Below are positions 1-8,394 of a stretch of 64,000 nt of DNA, one piece after another. The notes below the pieces were generated by a model. That model was not told the origin of the DNA. It did no database searches and was given only the letters and a program-made list of their open reading frames with translations. Origin of the DNA: an uncultured Eubacteriales bacterium (lineage in GTDB: Bacteria; Bacillota; Clostridia; UBA1381; UMGS1253); the NCBI GenBank assembly GCA_902492065.1, contig CABUKE010000001.1, positions 62,001-126,000 on the forward strand, written 5' to 3'. Both the position numbers and the translations under genes were made by a program. Position 1 is the stretch's first letter; every line of letters begins with the position of its first letter.

Positions 1-734
1 ACCAGAAGGCGCTCGAGGAGCTCGCCGAGTCAATCAAGAGCTACGGCGTGCTCCAGCCTATCAGCGTGCGGCGGCAGACGTCGTCGATTTATGAGCTGGT
101 GGCAGGGGAGCGGCGGTTGCGTGCGTCCAAGCTGGCGGGGCTGGAAACAGTGCCGGTCATTGTGACCGACTTTGACGAAAGCGATTCTGCGCTCGTCGCT
201 TTGCTGGAGAATCTCCAGCGCGAGGACCTCTCCTACATGGAGGAGGCACAGGGCTATGCGCACTTGATCAACCAGCACCATCTCACGCAGGAGGAGGTCG
301 CAGCAAAGGTCGGAAAGAACCAGTCCACGATTGCCAACAAGCTTCGTATTTTAAAGCTCGGGCCTCTGGTAAAGAAAATTTTGGCGGATAACAACCTCAC
401 TGAGCGGCACGCCCGCGCGCTTTTGAAGCTCGACGACGAGCAGGCACAGCTCAGCATTTTGAAGCAGGTGTGTGAGCAGGGGCTCAACGTCGCGCAGACG
501 GAACGACTCATCGAGGCGGCAATCGAAAAAGAAAACGCGCCCGCTAAGCCGCGCAAGAAAAATTTCTTCGTCGGGCACAGCAACGTGCGCATTATTGTCA
601 ACACAATTAAGCAATCCATCAAGATGATTCGCGACGCGGGGATGGACGCCTCCATGCGTGAGATTACGAGTGACGACTACATCGAATACACCATAAAAAT
701 ATGCAAAAAGCCTCCGCAGAAGCAGCAGGGATAA
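1..734 (+). CDS. ParB/Spo0J/Noc family DNA-binding protein (5' truncated)
   Basis: The reading frame is open from base 3 to the TAA at 732-734 (243 codons visible); the N-terminus lies outside the window. It starts inside the ParB nuclease-like fold and contains the GERRLRA motif (CTP-binding region of the family). A helix-turn-helix follows (EEVAAKVGKNQSTIANKLRI), then a C-terminal dimerisation region. ParB proteins bind parS-like sites, load as CTP-dependent sliding clamps and work in chromosome segregation; Noc paralogues bind other sites and block septation over the nucleoid. The C-terminus (NTIKQSIKMIRDAGMDA, then DDYIEYTIKI) reads to me more like Noc than Spo0J, but that is recalled similarity, not an alignment. 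No parA is visible. A strong hairpin terminator follows the stop. Confidence 0.85.
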   Translation, partial: QKALEELAESIKSYGVLQPISVRRQTSSIYELVAGERRLRASKLAGLETVPVIVTDFDESDSALVALLENLQREDLSYMEEAQGYAHLINQHHLTQEEVAAKVGKNQSTIANKLRILKLGPLVKKILADNNLTERHARALLKLDDEQAQLSILKQVCEQGLNVAQTERLIEAAIEKENAPAKPRKKNFFVGHSNVRIIVNTIKQSIKMIRDAGMDASMREITSDDYIEYTIKICKKPPQKQQG

Positions 735-738
735 CAAT

Positions 739-771
739 AACGCGCCGGATAGAACATCCGGCGCGTTTTAT
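739..771 (+). terminator. Rho-independent terminator after parB/noc
   Basis: Inverted repeat AACGCGCCGGAT / ATCCGGCGCGTT separated by AGAAC, followed by a short T tract. It sits 5 bases after the ParB-family stop and separates it from the convergent FAD oxidoreductase gene. Confidence 0.85.
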
Positions 772-779
772 TGATTGGA

Positions 780-2111
780 TTATTTAAAATATGCGCCCGC
801 CTCACGCAGCACGGCGCGCAGCGCGTCGGTATCGACCTTATGTACGTCGCCGCCGTTTGCAAGCACTGCCGCCGCGCCGGCCGCCTGCCCAGTCGTGAGA
901 CACGCGGGCATAATCCTTACACTCGCGAGGATGGAGCGGTCGCAGCTGATACATCTGCCTGCGACCAACACATTGTCAAGCCCCTTTGGTGTCAGGCAGC
1001 GGTATGGCACGCCGTACGACTCGCCCGCCTGGTAGCGGGCCTCGCGCCGCTGACTTTCCTCACGCGGAATCTCGCCCTTGCTGCCCTTTTTCGTATGGAT
1101 GTCGATATAGTAGCAGCAGCGGCTGATCTCGTCATCGAAATTGCGGCGCGCGTAGTAGTCCTCTGCGTTGAGCTCGTAGTCGCCCATGATGCGCCGCGAC
1201 TCCCGGATGCCCATAAGCGGCGCGGTCTCGCCGATATACGACGCGCGGAAGGCTGGGACATACTTCCGAAGCGCGTCCGCGATTGACCAGGCAATCTTGC
1301 GCCCTTCAAAAAATGCCGCCGATACCGACGCGGGATTCGTCGCGTCCACGTCGTAGACATGATTTGCATTAAAGCCGACCGTGCCCCTTGTCGTCAGGTT
1401 CTGGCAGAAGTGCTTGTCGACGATATGCAGGTATTCGTCCCCCTCCGCCCATTGCTTGATGGGACTGTTCGGGTTGTGGTCAAAGTGCATGCTTGGAGCA
1501 TCTAAGTACGCTTTTTCATCTACATTGGCAATGGAAAAGCAATGTGTCGCCAGTTGGGTTTCCTGCGTTTCATTGTCGCCGAACTTATACTCTGCGCCCG
1601 CCCATGCGGCAAGGTCGCCGTCGCCCGTCGCGTCGATGTACGTCTTGGCAGAATATGCGCTGAGACCGGATTTGTTCGATACAATGACCGCCTGGACGTG
1701 ACCGTTTTCCGCCTCAACACCGGCAAGTGTGGTACAGAACAGCACGTCCACGCCTGCGCTTTCCATCAGCTCGTCGTAAGTGCGCTTGAGCCCCTCCGGC
1801 TCAATGGGGGTCCAGTCCTTGCCGTGGATTTCGTGCGGGTACAGCTCGCATGCACGGTCGTAGACCTCCTCTGCAATCCCGGCATAGATGACCCGTACGC
1901 CGTCCGTCATCGGGCACCACGCCGGCACCATTCCCATGGTGCCCATACCGCCGAGGCTTCCCGTCGCCTCAACCAGCAGCACCTTTGCGCCGCCGCGCGC
2001 TGCCTGTGCCGCCGCTGCACAGCCTGCCGGGCCGCCCCCGGCCACAAAAACGTCATAACTATCGTCTTTTGGAATCCTCTTTTCCAGCAAAAGCTCTCCC
2101 AATTTAGCCAC
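780..2111 (-). CDS. FAD-dependent oxidoreductase (FAD_oxidored family)
   Basis: About 443 residues with an N-terminal Rossmann dinucleotide-binding motif (FVAGGGPAGCAAAAQAA, about residues 23-39), then LVEATGSLGG. Near the C-terminus is the second FAD-contact segment (LDNVLVAGRCISCD). This matches the PF12831-type FAD-dependent oxidoreductases, many of unknown substrate. The GTG at 2111 overlaps the GAGGTGG ribosome site, so the TTG at 2102 (spacing 5, giving MGELLLEKR) is the more likely start. It lies 24 bases after the U32 peptidase-family gene on the same strand and seems to be the last gene of the mltG-trmR-trhP operon. Substrate unknown. Confidence 0.8.
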   Translation of the reverse strand: MAKLGELLLEKRIPKDDSYDVFVAGGGPAGCAAAAQAARGGAKVLLVEATGSLGGMGTMGMVPAWCPMTDGVRVIYAGIAEEVYDRACELYPHEIHGKDWTPIEPEGLKRTYDELMESAGVDVLFCTTLAGVEAENGHVQAVIVSNKSGLSAYSAKTYIDATGDGDLAAWAGAEYKFGDNETQETQLATHCFSIANVDEKAYLDAPSMHFDHNPNSPIKQWAEGDEYLHIVDKHFCQNLTTRGTVGFNANHVYDVDATNPASVSAAFFEGRKIAWSIADALRKYVPAFRASYIGETAPLMGIRESRRIMGDYELNAEDYYARRNFDDEISRCCYYIDIHTKKGSKGEIPREESQRREARYQAGESYGVPYRCLTPKGLDNVLVAGRCISCDRSILASVRIMPACLTTGQAAGAAAVLANGGDVHKVDTDALRAVLREAGAYFK

Positions 2112-2135
2112 CTCATTTATACAATTTTATATCAT

Positions 2136-3374
2136 TTATTTTCCGCTCACGAGCGCGCCCTTGCGCAGCATGGCATTCGGCGCGGCGGGCTTGTCGAGCG
2201 GCATGGTAAATACCATCTGTGCGTGCGGCGTACTGGTAATCGCCTCGCTGGCCTCGTTTTTGAGCCACGTTACCTTTTGTGAAAAGTACGGTTTTCCAGG
2301 CTGGATGACCTCCACGGTGTCCCCGACGGAGAACTTGTTGCGCTGCTCCACGGTGGCAATACCCGTCGTTTCGTCATACGCTGTCACAAAGCCGACAATG
2401 TCATAGTCGCGGATGTACGAGCTCGTCTCATAGACCTGCGCGTTTGCGTCCGTTTTCCCGAAATAGAAGCCGTGCGTATAGGGGCGGTGGCTGACCTTGA
2501 GCACTTCATTCAAGTTTTCCGGATTGAACTGGTAGTGCGCCGGGTCTGATAAGTAGCGGTCAATCTCCTCCCGGTAGGCCTTTACCACCGTAGCGACGTA
2601 GTATTCGCTCTTGACGCGGCCTTCGATCTTGAAGCTTGTAATGCCGCTCTGCACTAACTCCGGAATATGGTCGATCATGCACAAATCTTTGGAGTTGAAA
2701 AAGAAGCTCCCCTGTTCGTCCTCTCCGATATGGATATACTCGCCTGGACGCTTCTCCTCCACGAGTGCATAGTTCCAGCGGCACGGCTGGGCGCATTCGC
2801 CCTTGTTTGCGTCGCGTCCGGTCAGGTAGTTGCTCAGCAGGCACCGTCCGGAGTAGGAGATACACATGGCGCCGTGCACGAACGCCTCGATCTCCAGCTC
2901 GGACGGGGTATTGTCCCGGATTTGCCGGATTTCCGCCAGGCTCAGCTCGCGCGCGAGCACGACACGCTGCGCGCCCATGTTATACCACGCCTTTGCGCTC
3001 AGATAATTCGTATTGTTGGCCTGTGTGGAAATATGGATATGCAAATCCGGGTGCCGCTCATGAATCAGCGTGAACAGCCCCAGGTCGGCGACAATCACCG
3101 CGTCAATCCCGAGCGACACAACCGCGTCGAGATACGCGCAAAACCCCTCTAAGTCCGCATTGTGCGGGATGATATTCGTTGTCAGGTAGACCTTTTTCCC
3201 GCGCTCATGCGCAAAACGAATCCCCTCCTCCATCTGGGGAAGGGAAAAGTTTTTCGACGCGGTGCGCAGGCCGAACGCCTCGCCGCCGATGTAGACCGCG
3301 TCCGCCCCGTACAGAATCGCCATTTTCAGTTTTGTCAAGTCGCCCGCAGGCGCCAAAAGTTCAATTGTATTCAA
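2136..3374 (-). CDS. trhP: U32 peptidase-family protein, TrhP-type tRNA U34 hydroxylation factor
   Basis: 412 residues, beginning LLAPAGDLTKLKMAILYGADAV as in U32 family proteins. The signature region (FVHGAMCISYSGRCLLSNY, with downstream CAQPCRW) supplies the conserved cysteines. In Bacillus subtilis and E. coli, TrhP-type U32 proteins are needed for prephenate-dependent 5-hydroxylation of tRNA U34. The next gene upstream, trmR, methylates exactly that hydroxyl group, so the neighbourhood supports this role over proteolysis. Size fits B. subtilis YrrO/TrhP2; a shorter TrhP1-like partner is not present. The start is a TTG at 3374 preceded by GAGGTG at 5 bases. Confidence 0.85.
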   Translation of the reverse strand: MNTIELLAPAGDLTKLKMAILYGADAVYIGGEAFGLRTASKNFSLPQMEEGIRFAHERGKKVYLTTNIIPHNADLEGFCAYLDAVVSLGIDAVIVADLGLFTLIHERHPDLHIHISTQANNTNYLSAKAWYNMGAQRVVLARELSLAEIRQIRDNTPSELEIEAFVHGAMCISYSGRCLLSNYLTGRDANKGECAQPCRWNYALVEEKRPGEYIHIGEDEQGSFFFNSKDLCMIDHIPELVQSGITSFKIEGRVKSEYYVATVVKAYREEIDRYLSDPAHYQFNPENLNEVLKVSHRPYTHGFYFGKTDANAQVYETSSYIRDYDIVGFVTAYDETTGIATVEQRNKFSVGDTVEVIQPGKPYFSQKVTWLKNEASEAITSTPHAQMVFTMPLDKPAAPNAMLRKGALVSGK

Positions 3375-3387
3375 ACAAACACCTCAT

Positions 3388-4050
3388 TTATTCCTCTGCC
3401 TTTTTATACGATACGGCAACGCCGTCGCCAATCGATAAAAGCGACGTTTCCAGCCGCGTGTCGCTGCACAGCGCGGCAATATACTTTTTGAGCCGCTTCA
3501 CAATCGTAATTTTCCGCCGGACAAGCAGCTCCCGGCTGGCGACCATACCACCGTACAGGATGTTGTCGGTCACGAGTACGCCACCCGGCCGCAACAGGCG
3601 GATACAATGCGGCAAAAAGTAGATATAGTGCGCCTTTGCGCCGTCCATAAAAATCATGTCGTACGGGCCGTCAAGCGCCTCCAGCAAAACGTCCGCGTCC
3701 GCACTCAGCACGTCAATCTGCTCGCTGCACCCAAACTGCGCGATGTTTTCCCGGGCAATCTGCGCCATGCGCTCGTCGCGCTCAATCGTCGTAATCTGCG
3801 CCCCGCGCGGCAGGCTGCCCAGCATCAGCAGGGAAGAATAGCCGATCGCCGTGCCGATTTCCAGCACGCGCACAGGCTTATGAATCCGGCACAGCACCTG
3901 CAAAAAGCTGGCAACCTCTTTTTGTACAATGGGGATGCCGTGCTCGTGCGCGTAGCGTTCCAGCTTTAACAGGCGCGGCTCGCTCGGCGGCAGGGACGCG
4001 CGGATAAAGTCAATGATATAGTCATGCGTGATATTTTGCTCGTCCGGCAT
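3388..4050 (-). CDS. trmR: tRNA 5-hydroxyuridine methyltransferase (class I SAM O-methyltransferase)
   Basis: 220 residues with a Rossmann SAM-binding core: VRVLEIGTAIGYSSLLM (motif I, about residues 78-94), then TIERDERMAQIA and a DMIFMDGAKAHY segment typical of the COMT-like O-methyltransferase family. TrmR (YrrM) converts 5-hydroxyuridine at tRNA position 34 to 5-methoxyuridine. The gene order mltG-trmR-U32 is the same as yrrL-yrrM-yrrN/O in B. subtilis, which makes this a specific rather than generic assignment. It follows mltG by 22 bases and precedes the U32 gene by 13 bases, so it is probably cotranscribed with both. The ATG at 4050 has AAAGGAG upstream. Confidence 0.85.
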   Translation of the reverse strand: MPDEQNITHDYIIDFIRASLPPSEPRLLKLERYAHEHGIPIVQKEVASFLQVLCRIHKPVRVLEIGTAIGYSSLLMLGSLPRGAQITTIERDERMAQIARENIAQFGCSEQIDVLSADADVLLEALDGPYDMIFMDGAKAHYIYFLPHCIRLLRPGGVLVTDNILYGGMVASRELLVRRKITIVKRLKKYIAALCSDTRLETSLLSIGDGVAVSYKKAEE

Positions 4051-4072
4051 ATGCCGCTCCTTTCCCAGCCGG

Positions 4073-5098
4073 TCAGGGCTGGATTTCGTTCATAATCTGC
4101 TCGTGCTCGCTATATGTTTCCGAATAGTAAATCTTTCCGTCCGCGTCGGACTGGAAGAAATAGTAGTCCGTGTCAGCTGGATAGAGCGCCGCCTCAATCG
4201 AGGCTTTGCCCGGGCTGCAAATCGGCCCGATGGGAAGCCCTTTGTTGATGTAGGTATTGTAGGGCGAATCAATCTGGATGTCGCTGTTCGACAGGATTGG
4301 CTTGCGCTCGCCCAAGATGTACTGCACGGTCGCGCACGACTCCAGATATGGATACGTCGTGGAATCCAGCCGGTTGTGGAACACGCTCGACACCAGCGGC
4401 CTATCCGCGTCCGAGCCGGCCTCCGCCTCGATGATGGATGCAAGCGTCACAATCTCGTCCATATCGTAGCCCGCCTTCTGTGCTGCGGCCCGGTACTCGT
4501 CGGTGAAAATCTGCTCAAAACGGTCGAGCATGAGCTTGACGATATCGCTCCCGCTCATCTGGTTGGAGATGTTGTACGTATCCGGGAACAGATACCCCTC
4601 CAGCGGATTCTCCCGGTCAATATTCTGCAAAAAGTCGTAGTCGTAGCTCTCGTTCAGCGCGGCGGTAAAGTCCTCCGCCGTTATGTAGCCGGTTTCGGCC
4701 ACAATATTCGTAATCTCTTTGAGGGTGGAGCCCTCTGGGATGGTGATATCCGTCGTACGGTAGCGGTCTGCGTATGTCAGTCCGTTAATCAGCAAATTGT
4801 AGCCGCTGCCCTTGTGGATTTCAAATTCGTCGGAGTAGTATTTGCCGTCTGCGCCTTTAATGTTTGACATCAGCTCAAACAGCCAGGGGTATTTGATAAT
4901 ATGGTTTTCTTTCAGCGTCTGCGCCACACTGTGCGAGTTCGGATTTTCCCCGATTGTGATGGTTACGCTCTCTTTATCCAGGCTGCCGAACAGTACGTCG
5001 CCAGCCATAAAGATGGCCTGTACAATCAACACGACGGCCACGACGGCAAGAATCATCGGAATCAGAGCGGATTTGCGCTTTCTTTTGTTGTCTGCCAT
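4073..5098 (-). CDS. mltG: Endolytic peptidoglycan transglycosylase MltG (YceG-like)
   Basis: 341 residues from the ATG at 5098, which has GAGGTGA 6 bases upstream; an ATG at 5131 in the same frame lacks a ribosome site. A short basic cytoplasmic tail (KRKRK) leads into one transmembrane helix (about residues 11-32). A LysM-like part and the YceG catalytic domain follow, with EGYLFPDTY (167-175) and SIIEAEAGSDADRP carrying the predicted catalytic Glu224. MltG cuts nascent glycan strands at the membrane and sets their length. It is the first gene of the tRNA U34 operon and is preceded by a good sigma-A-type promoter at 5120-5148. Confidence 0.9.
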   Translation of the reverse strand: MADNKRKRKSALIPMILAVVAVVLIVQAIFMAGDVLFGSLDKESVTITIGENPNSHSVAQTLKENHIIKYPWLFELMSNIKGADGKYYSDEFEIHKGSGYNLLINGLTYADRYRTTDITIPEGSTLKEITNIVAETGYITAEDFTAALNESYDYDFLQNIDRENPLEGYLFPDTYNISNQMSGSDIVKLMLDRFEQIFTDEYRAAAQKAGYDMDEIVTLASIIEAEAGSDADRPLVSSVFHNRLDSTTYPYLESCATVQYILGERKPILSNSDIQIDSPYNTYINKGLPIGPICSPGKASIEAALYPADTDYYFFQSDADGKIYYSETYSEHEQIMNEIQP

Positions 5099-5119
5099 TT
5101 CACTCACCTCATAGTTTCC

Positions 5120-5148
5120 ATTGTACAACACGAATCCCCGTTCGTCAA
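5120..5148 (-). promoter_or_regulatory. Predicted promoter for mltG operon
   Basis: On the minus strand TTGACG (5148-5143) and TACAAT (5125-5120) are separated by 17 bases, 22 bases upstream of the mltG start. This is a close match to the housekeeping sigma consensus. Confidence 0.6.
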
Positions 5149-5189
5149 TATAAAACGGTTTTCGGCAGTATTTTTACTTCAGAATATAA

Positions 5190-5213
5190 GAAAAGGCGGG
5201 TCTGCACCCGCCG
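5190..5213 (-). terminator. Terminator after recR
   Basis: On the minus strand GGCGGGT / ACCCGCC with a 4-base loop runs into TTTTCTTATA. It ends the dnaX-ybaB-recR unit, 11 bases past the recR stop, and insulates the mltG promoter. Confidence 0.75.
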
Positions 5214-5223
5214 TATCATTGTC

Positions 5224-5817
5224 CTACATTTCCCGCCGGCCTTCCATGGCGCGCAGAAGCGTCACCTCGTCGGCATATTCCAAGTCGCCGCCGACCGGGA
5301 GACCGTGGGCAATCCGGGTAACGCGCACGCCGAGCGGCTTTAACAGCTTGCAAAGATACATTGCCGTCGCTTCGCCGGACACGGTCGGGTTGGTCGCCAT
5401 GATGACCTCATTTACGCCGCCTGCGCCAATGCGTGCAAGCAGGGAAGCAATTTGCAGATCGTCCGGCCCTACGCCGTCCATGGGCGAGAGCGCGCCGTGC
5501 AAAACGTGGTAAAGCCCCTTGTATTCGCGCATCTTCTCCATGGCGATTACATCCTTGGGTGACTCGACGACGCAGATCGTCGAACTGTCGCGCCGCGTAT
5601 CGGAGCAAATCGCACACGGTGATACATCCGTCAAGTTTTGGCACACCTCGCAGAAACAGATTTTCTCCTTTGCATCCAAAAGCGCGTCCGCCATCTGCGC
5701 GGCGTATTCTTTGGGCATGTTGAGGATATGAAACGCAAGACGTTCCGCCGTTTTGCGACCAATGCCCGGCAGCTTTGCAAACTGCTCAATCAGGTTTTCA
5801 ATCGGTGCTGCGTGCAT
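5224..5817 (-). CDS. recR: Recombination mediator RecR
   Basis: 197 residues, the usual RecR length. It has the N-terminal helix-hairpin-helix ([20 protein letters not shown]), a four-cysteine zinc finger ([16 protein letters not shown]) and a Toprim domain starting [15 protein letters not shown]. It ends with the Walker-like C-terminal part. RecR acts with RecO/RecF to load RecA on gapped DNA. It lies 13 bases after ybaB and has GGAGGGG before its ATG. The order dnaX-ybaB-recR is widely conserved in bacteria. Confidence 0.95.
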   Translation of the reverse strand: MHAAPIENLIEQFAKLPGIGRKTAERLAFHILNMPKEYAAQMADALLDAKEKICFCEVCQNLTDVSPCAICSDTRRDSSTICVVESPKDVIAMEKMREYKGLYHVLHGALSPMDGVGPDDLQIASLLARIGAGGVNEVIMATNPTVSGEATAMYLCKLLKPLGVRVTRIAHGLPVGGDLEYADEVTLLRAMEGRREM

Positions 5818-5830
5818 ACGGCCCCTCCGC

Positions 5831-6172
5831 TCAGAACAGGCCCGGAATGTTCATCCCGCCTGTGACCTTGCCCATTTCGTTTGTAATCATTTCCTCTGCC
5901 TGGCGTAGAGCCTCGTTGGTCGCAGTCAGGATCAGGTCCTCAAGCGTTTCCACATCGTCCGGGTCAACGGCGTCCGGGCTGATTTTGACCGACACGATCT
6001 GCTTTTTGCCCGATGCAACGACCGTCACCGCGCCGCCGCCAGATGAAGCCTCGACCGTCTTGGACTCAGCCTCCTCCTGGATCTTTGCCATCTGCTCCTG
6101 CATACGCTGCGCCTGCTTGATCATGTTGTTCATATTGCCCATACCGGGCATTCCGCCTCTGAATTTTGCCAT
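5831..6172 (-). CDS. ybaB: YbaB/EbfC family nucleoid-associated protein
   Basis: 113 residues. The Gly/Met-rich N-terminus ([20 protein letters not shown]) leads into a long helix and a beta region, as in YbaB/EbfC DNA-binding dimers. Its position between dnaX and recR is the standard one. The protein is thought to bind and compact DNA; a more specific job is not established for most members. The ATG at 6172 has GGAGGG 7 bases upstream. Confidence 0.92.
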   Translation of the reverse strand: MAKFRGGMPGMGNMNNMIKQAQRMQEQMAKIQEEAESKTVEASSGGGAVTVVASGKKQIVSVKISPDAVDPDDVETLEDLILTATNEALRQAEEMITNEMGKVTGGMNIPGLF

Positions 6173-6190
6173 GGTGGTTCCCTCCGTTTT

Positions 6191-7948
6191 TTATTCATCT
6201 TCTATTACAATATCATCGTTGTCCATGGATAAGAGCGCGTCGAGCGGGTCGGCCCCCTGCGGCTCCGCTTCCTCGTCCGGCACAGCCGGTGGCGCGCTCT
6301 CGACGGGCGCTTCCTGCGCTTCTGCCGGTGCGGGCGCGCTTTCCTCAATGGAAGAAAATTCCGTCTCTGTCACAAACGCGACCTTTGCCCCGTCTCCGCC
6401 AACCGCGTACAGCGCGCTGTTGAAGTCCGCGCCATACATATTGATGATTTCTTTTACATAAACTTCGTTGACTAAGTATAACGTATCATTTGCAAACTTT
6501 GCCTTTTTCATAAACAACGCGCCGTATAAGGGGGGATATTTCTTTTGCAGAATCCCCAACAGCTCGGCCCAGACCCGGCTCGGCTCTGTCTTGCGCGCTG
6601 CATTCTTTGCCGCGGAGCGTGACACGGGCTTTTCCGCAGGGCGTGTTTCCGGCTTTGCTGGCTGCTGCGGTGCAGCGGGTTTCGGCTCTGTTGCCTTTTG
6701 CACCATAGGCGCGGCCTGCGGCGGTTCTATATCCCACGGCGGCGCATCCTCCGCTTGCGGAACAGGTGCCTCTACAGGCGTTATCGGGACGGGCGTACCG
6801 CCGGCAAACATCTGCTCAAGCCGCTCGATACGCGCAAGCAGCGCGGCGTTCGACGCGGCGAGCTGTGTATCGCACAGGCGCAGGAGCGCAAGCTCGTAGA
6901 GCACCTTTGCATTTTTCTGCCACTTTGCCTCCGCGCTTGCCGTGCAGAGCGCCTCCACAATATACGAAAGCTCCGCCGCGCCGAAGCGTTTTGCCTCGGC
7001 CTGAATCGCGGCAAGCATTTCCGCCGAATATTCAAACAGGCCGTCTGCCTCCCCTGCAACCTTGCAGACTAGGATATCGCGGAAGCGGCGGGTCAGCGTT
7101 TCGATAAAGTTGTTGATGTCCTTGCCCTCGCGCACGACTTCTGCTATTGTTTTGAGGAGCGACGCGCTGTCCTTTGCCGCTAGCGCATCCACCATCTTGG
7201 AAACTGCCTCGTCCGGCGCGACGCCCATTACGGCGTTGACGCCCTCCACCGTGATTCCGTCGGAGAGCGCGCTCACGCATTGGTCCAAAATACTGAGCGC
7301 GTCGCGCATTGCGCCGTCTGCCAGCCGCGCAATTAGCTCCAGTGCTTCCACGTCCGCGCGGATCTCCTCTGCCGTTGCAATCTCCCGCAGGCGAATCACG
7401 ATGTCGTGTACGCTAAGACGCTTAAAGTCGAACCGCTGGCACCGTGAGGTGATTGTAGCGGGCAGCTTGTGCGCCTCTGTTGTTGCAAGGATAAACACGA
7501 CGTACGGCGGCGGCTCCTCGAGCGTCTTGAGCAGCGCGTTGAACGCACCGCCGGAGAGCATATGCACCTCGTCGATGATGTAAATCTTATATTTTGCCTG
7601 CGCTGCCGAGTACGACACCTCGTCCCGGATTTCCCGGATGTTGTCGACTCCGTTGTTTGACGCGGCGTCAATTTCCGTAATGTCAAGGATACTGCCGTCG
7701 AGCGCGCCGCGGCAAATGGCACACTCGTTGCAGGGGTTGCCGTCCTTTGGGTGCAGGCAGTTGATGGCGCGGGCAAAGATTTTGGCGCACGACGTTTTAC
7801 CTGTTCCGCGCGTACCGCAAAACAGGTAGGCATGGGCCGTCTTGCCTGACATGATTTCGTTTTTCAGCGTGGACACCACGTGCGTCTGCCCGATCACATC
7901 GTCGAACGTGCGCGGCCTCCACTTCCGGTATAGAGCCTGATATGCCAT
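6191..7948 (-). CDS. dnaX: DNA polymerase III subunit gamma/tau
   Basis: 585 residues from the ATG at 7948 (MAYQALYRKWRP, with CGAGGT upstream). AAA+ clamp-loader features are in order: Walker A GTRGTGKT, a four-cysteine zinc module (CLHPKDGNPCNECAIC), Walker B with DEVH, and the SRC motif (TSRCQRF). A Pro/Ala/Glu-rich linker (about residues 390-490) and a tau-type C-terminal domain follow. The reading frame stays open upstream to 8077, but that extension lies inside the SRP RNA gene and is surely not translated. I saw no obvious slippery A-run with a stop that would make a separate gamma product. Confidence 0.93.
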   Translation of the reverse strand: MAYQALYRKWRPRTFDDVIGQTHVVSTLKNEIMSGKTAHAYLFCGTRGTGKTSCAKIFARAINCLHPKDGNPCNECAICRGALDGSILDITEIDAASNNGVDNIREIRDEVSYSAAQAKYKIYIIDEVHMLSGGAFNALLKTLEEPPPYVVFILATTEAHKLPATITSRCQRFDFKRLSVHDIVIRLREIATAEEIRADVEALELIARLADGAMRDALSILDQCVSALSDGITVEGVNAVMGVAPDEAVSKMVDALAAKDSASLLKTIAEVVREGKDINNFIETLTRRFRDILVCKVAGEADGLFEYSAEMLAAIQAEAKRFGAAELSYIVEALCTASAEAKWQKNAKVLYELALLRLCDTQLAASNAALLARIERLEQMFAGGTPVPITPVEAPVPQAEDAPPWDIEPPQAAPMVQKATEPKPAAPQQPAKPETRPAEKPVSRSAAKNAARKTEPSRVWAELLGILQKKYPPLYGALFMKKAKFANDTLYLVNEVYVKEIINMYGADFNSALYAVGGDGAKVAFVTETEFSSIEESAPAPAEAQEAPVESAPPAVPDEEAEPQGADPLDALLSMDNDDIVIEDE

Positions 7949-7984
7949 AGCGTATAACCTCGGTCTGTTTCCGTTTTTCCATAA

Positions 7985-8256
7985 AAAAATCGTACAACTC
8001 TGCGTCGAGACAGGCTTTCCATGCGGTAAGTCTGCAGCCGGCTCAGCCCTGGCGCCCCTGTAACACACCGGGGACACCGCTTATTGCTGCTCGGTTCCCC
8101 GCCTGACAAGGTTCACGGGCCCCGGTCGCACAGGACCAAAGCCTCATAGCCTTTATACAAACGCCAGCCATACAAAACCGCCCCTCGGCAGAGTATTCAC
8201 CCTTGCTATAGCGGATTGCAAGTACAGGGCACCGCTACCGCCCCGGCTAGTACGAC
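7985..8256 (-). ncRNA. ffs: Signal recognition particle RNA, long Gram-positive type
   Basis: The minus strand carries the conserved Alu-domain 5' end (CCGGGGCGGTAGCGGTGCCC, then TGTACTTGCAATCCGCTATAGCA). It also carries the S-domain hairpin: GTCAGG near 8103 and the GAGCAGCAATAA tetraloop-proximal block near 8083-8094. Both closely resemble B. subtilis scRNA as I remember it. The ends pair (GTCGTAC near the 5' end with GTACGAT near 7990-7996) and a T7 run at 7983-7989 ends the transcript. The length of about 270 nt fits the scRNA class. Its position just upstream of dnaX is the same as in B. subtilis. It forms the core of the Ffh particle for cotranslational membrane targeting. Confidence 0.92.
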
Positions 8257-8262
8257 CTCCTT

Positions 8263-8291
8263 ATTATACCCTATTTTGCCGCCGATAGCAA
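8263..8291 (-). promoter_or_regulatory. Promoter of the SRP RNA gene
   Basis: On the minus strand TTGCTA (8291-8286), a 17-base spacer and TATAAT (8268-8263) place the start of transcription near 8256, where the scRNA-like sequence begins. Confidence 0.7.
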
Positions 8292-8333
8292 TACAAATTT
8301 GCAATATTTTATCGTAGAAGGCGGAGGAAAACG

Positions 8334-8375
8334 CAAAAAACGGGCGCACGCCGGGGGCGTACGCACCGTTTTTAC
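8334..8375 (-). terminator. Terminator after the hibernation factor gene
   Basis: A long hairpin (arms about 8340-8352 and 8357-8369, ACGGTGCGTACGCC on the minus strand) is followed by TTTTTTGCG on the minus strand. It ends the hpf transcript before the SRP RNA promoter. Confidence 0.75.
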
Positions 8376-8394
8376 AATGAACATGTTATCAATT

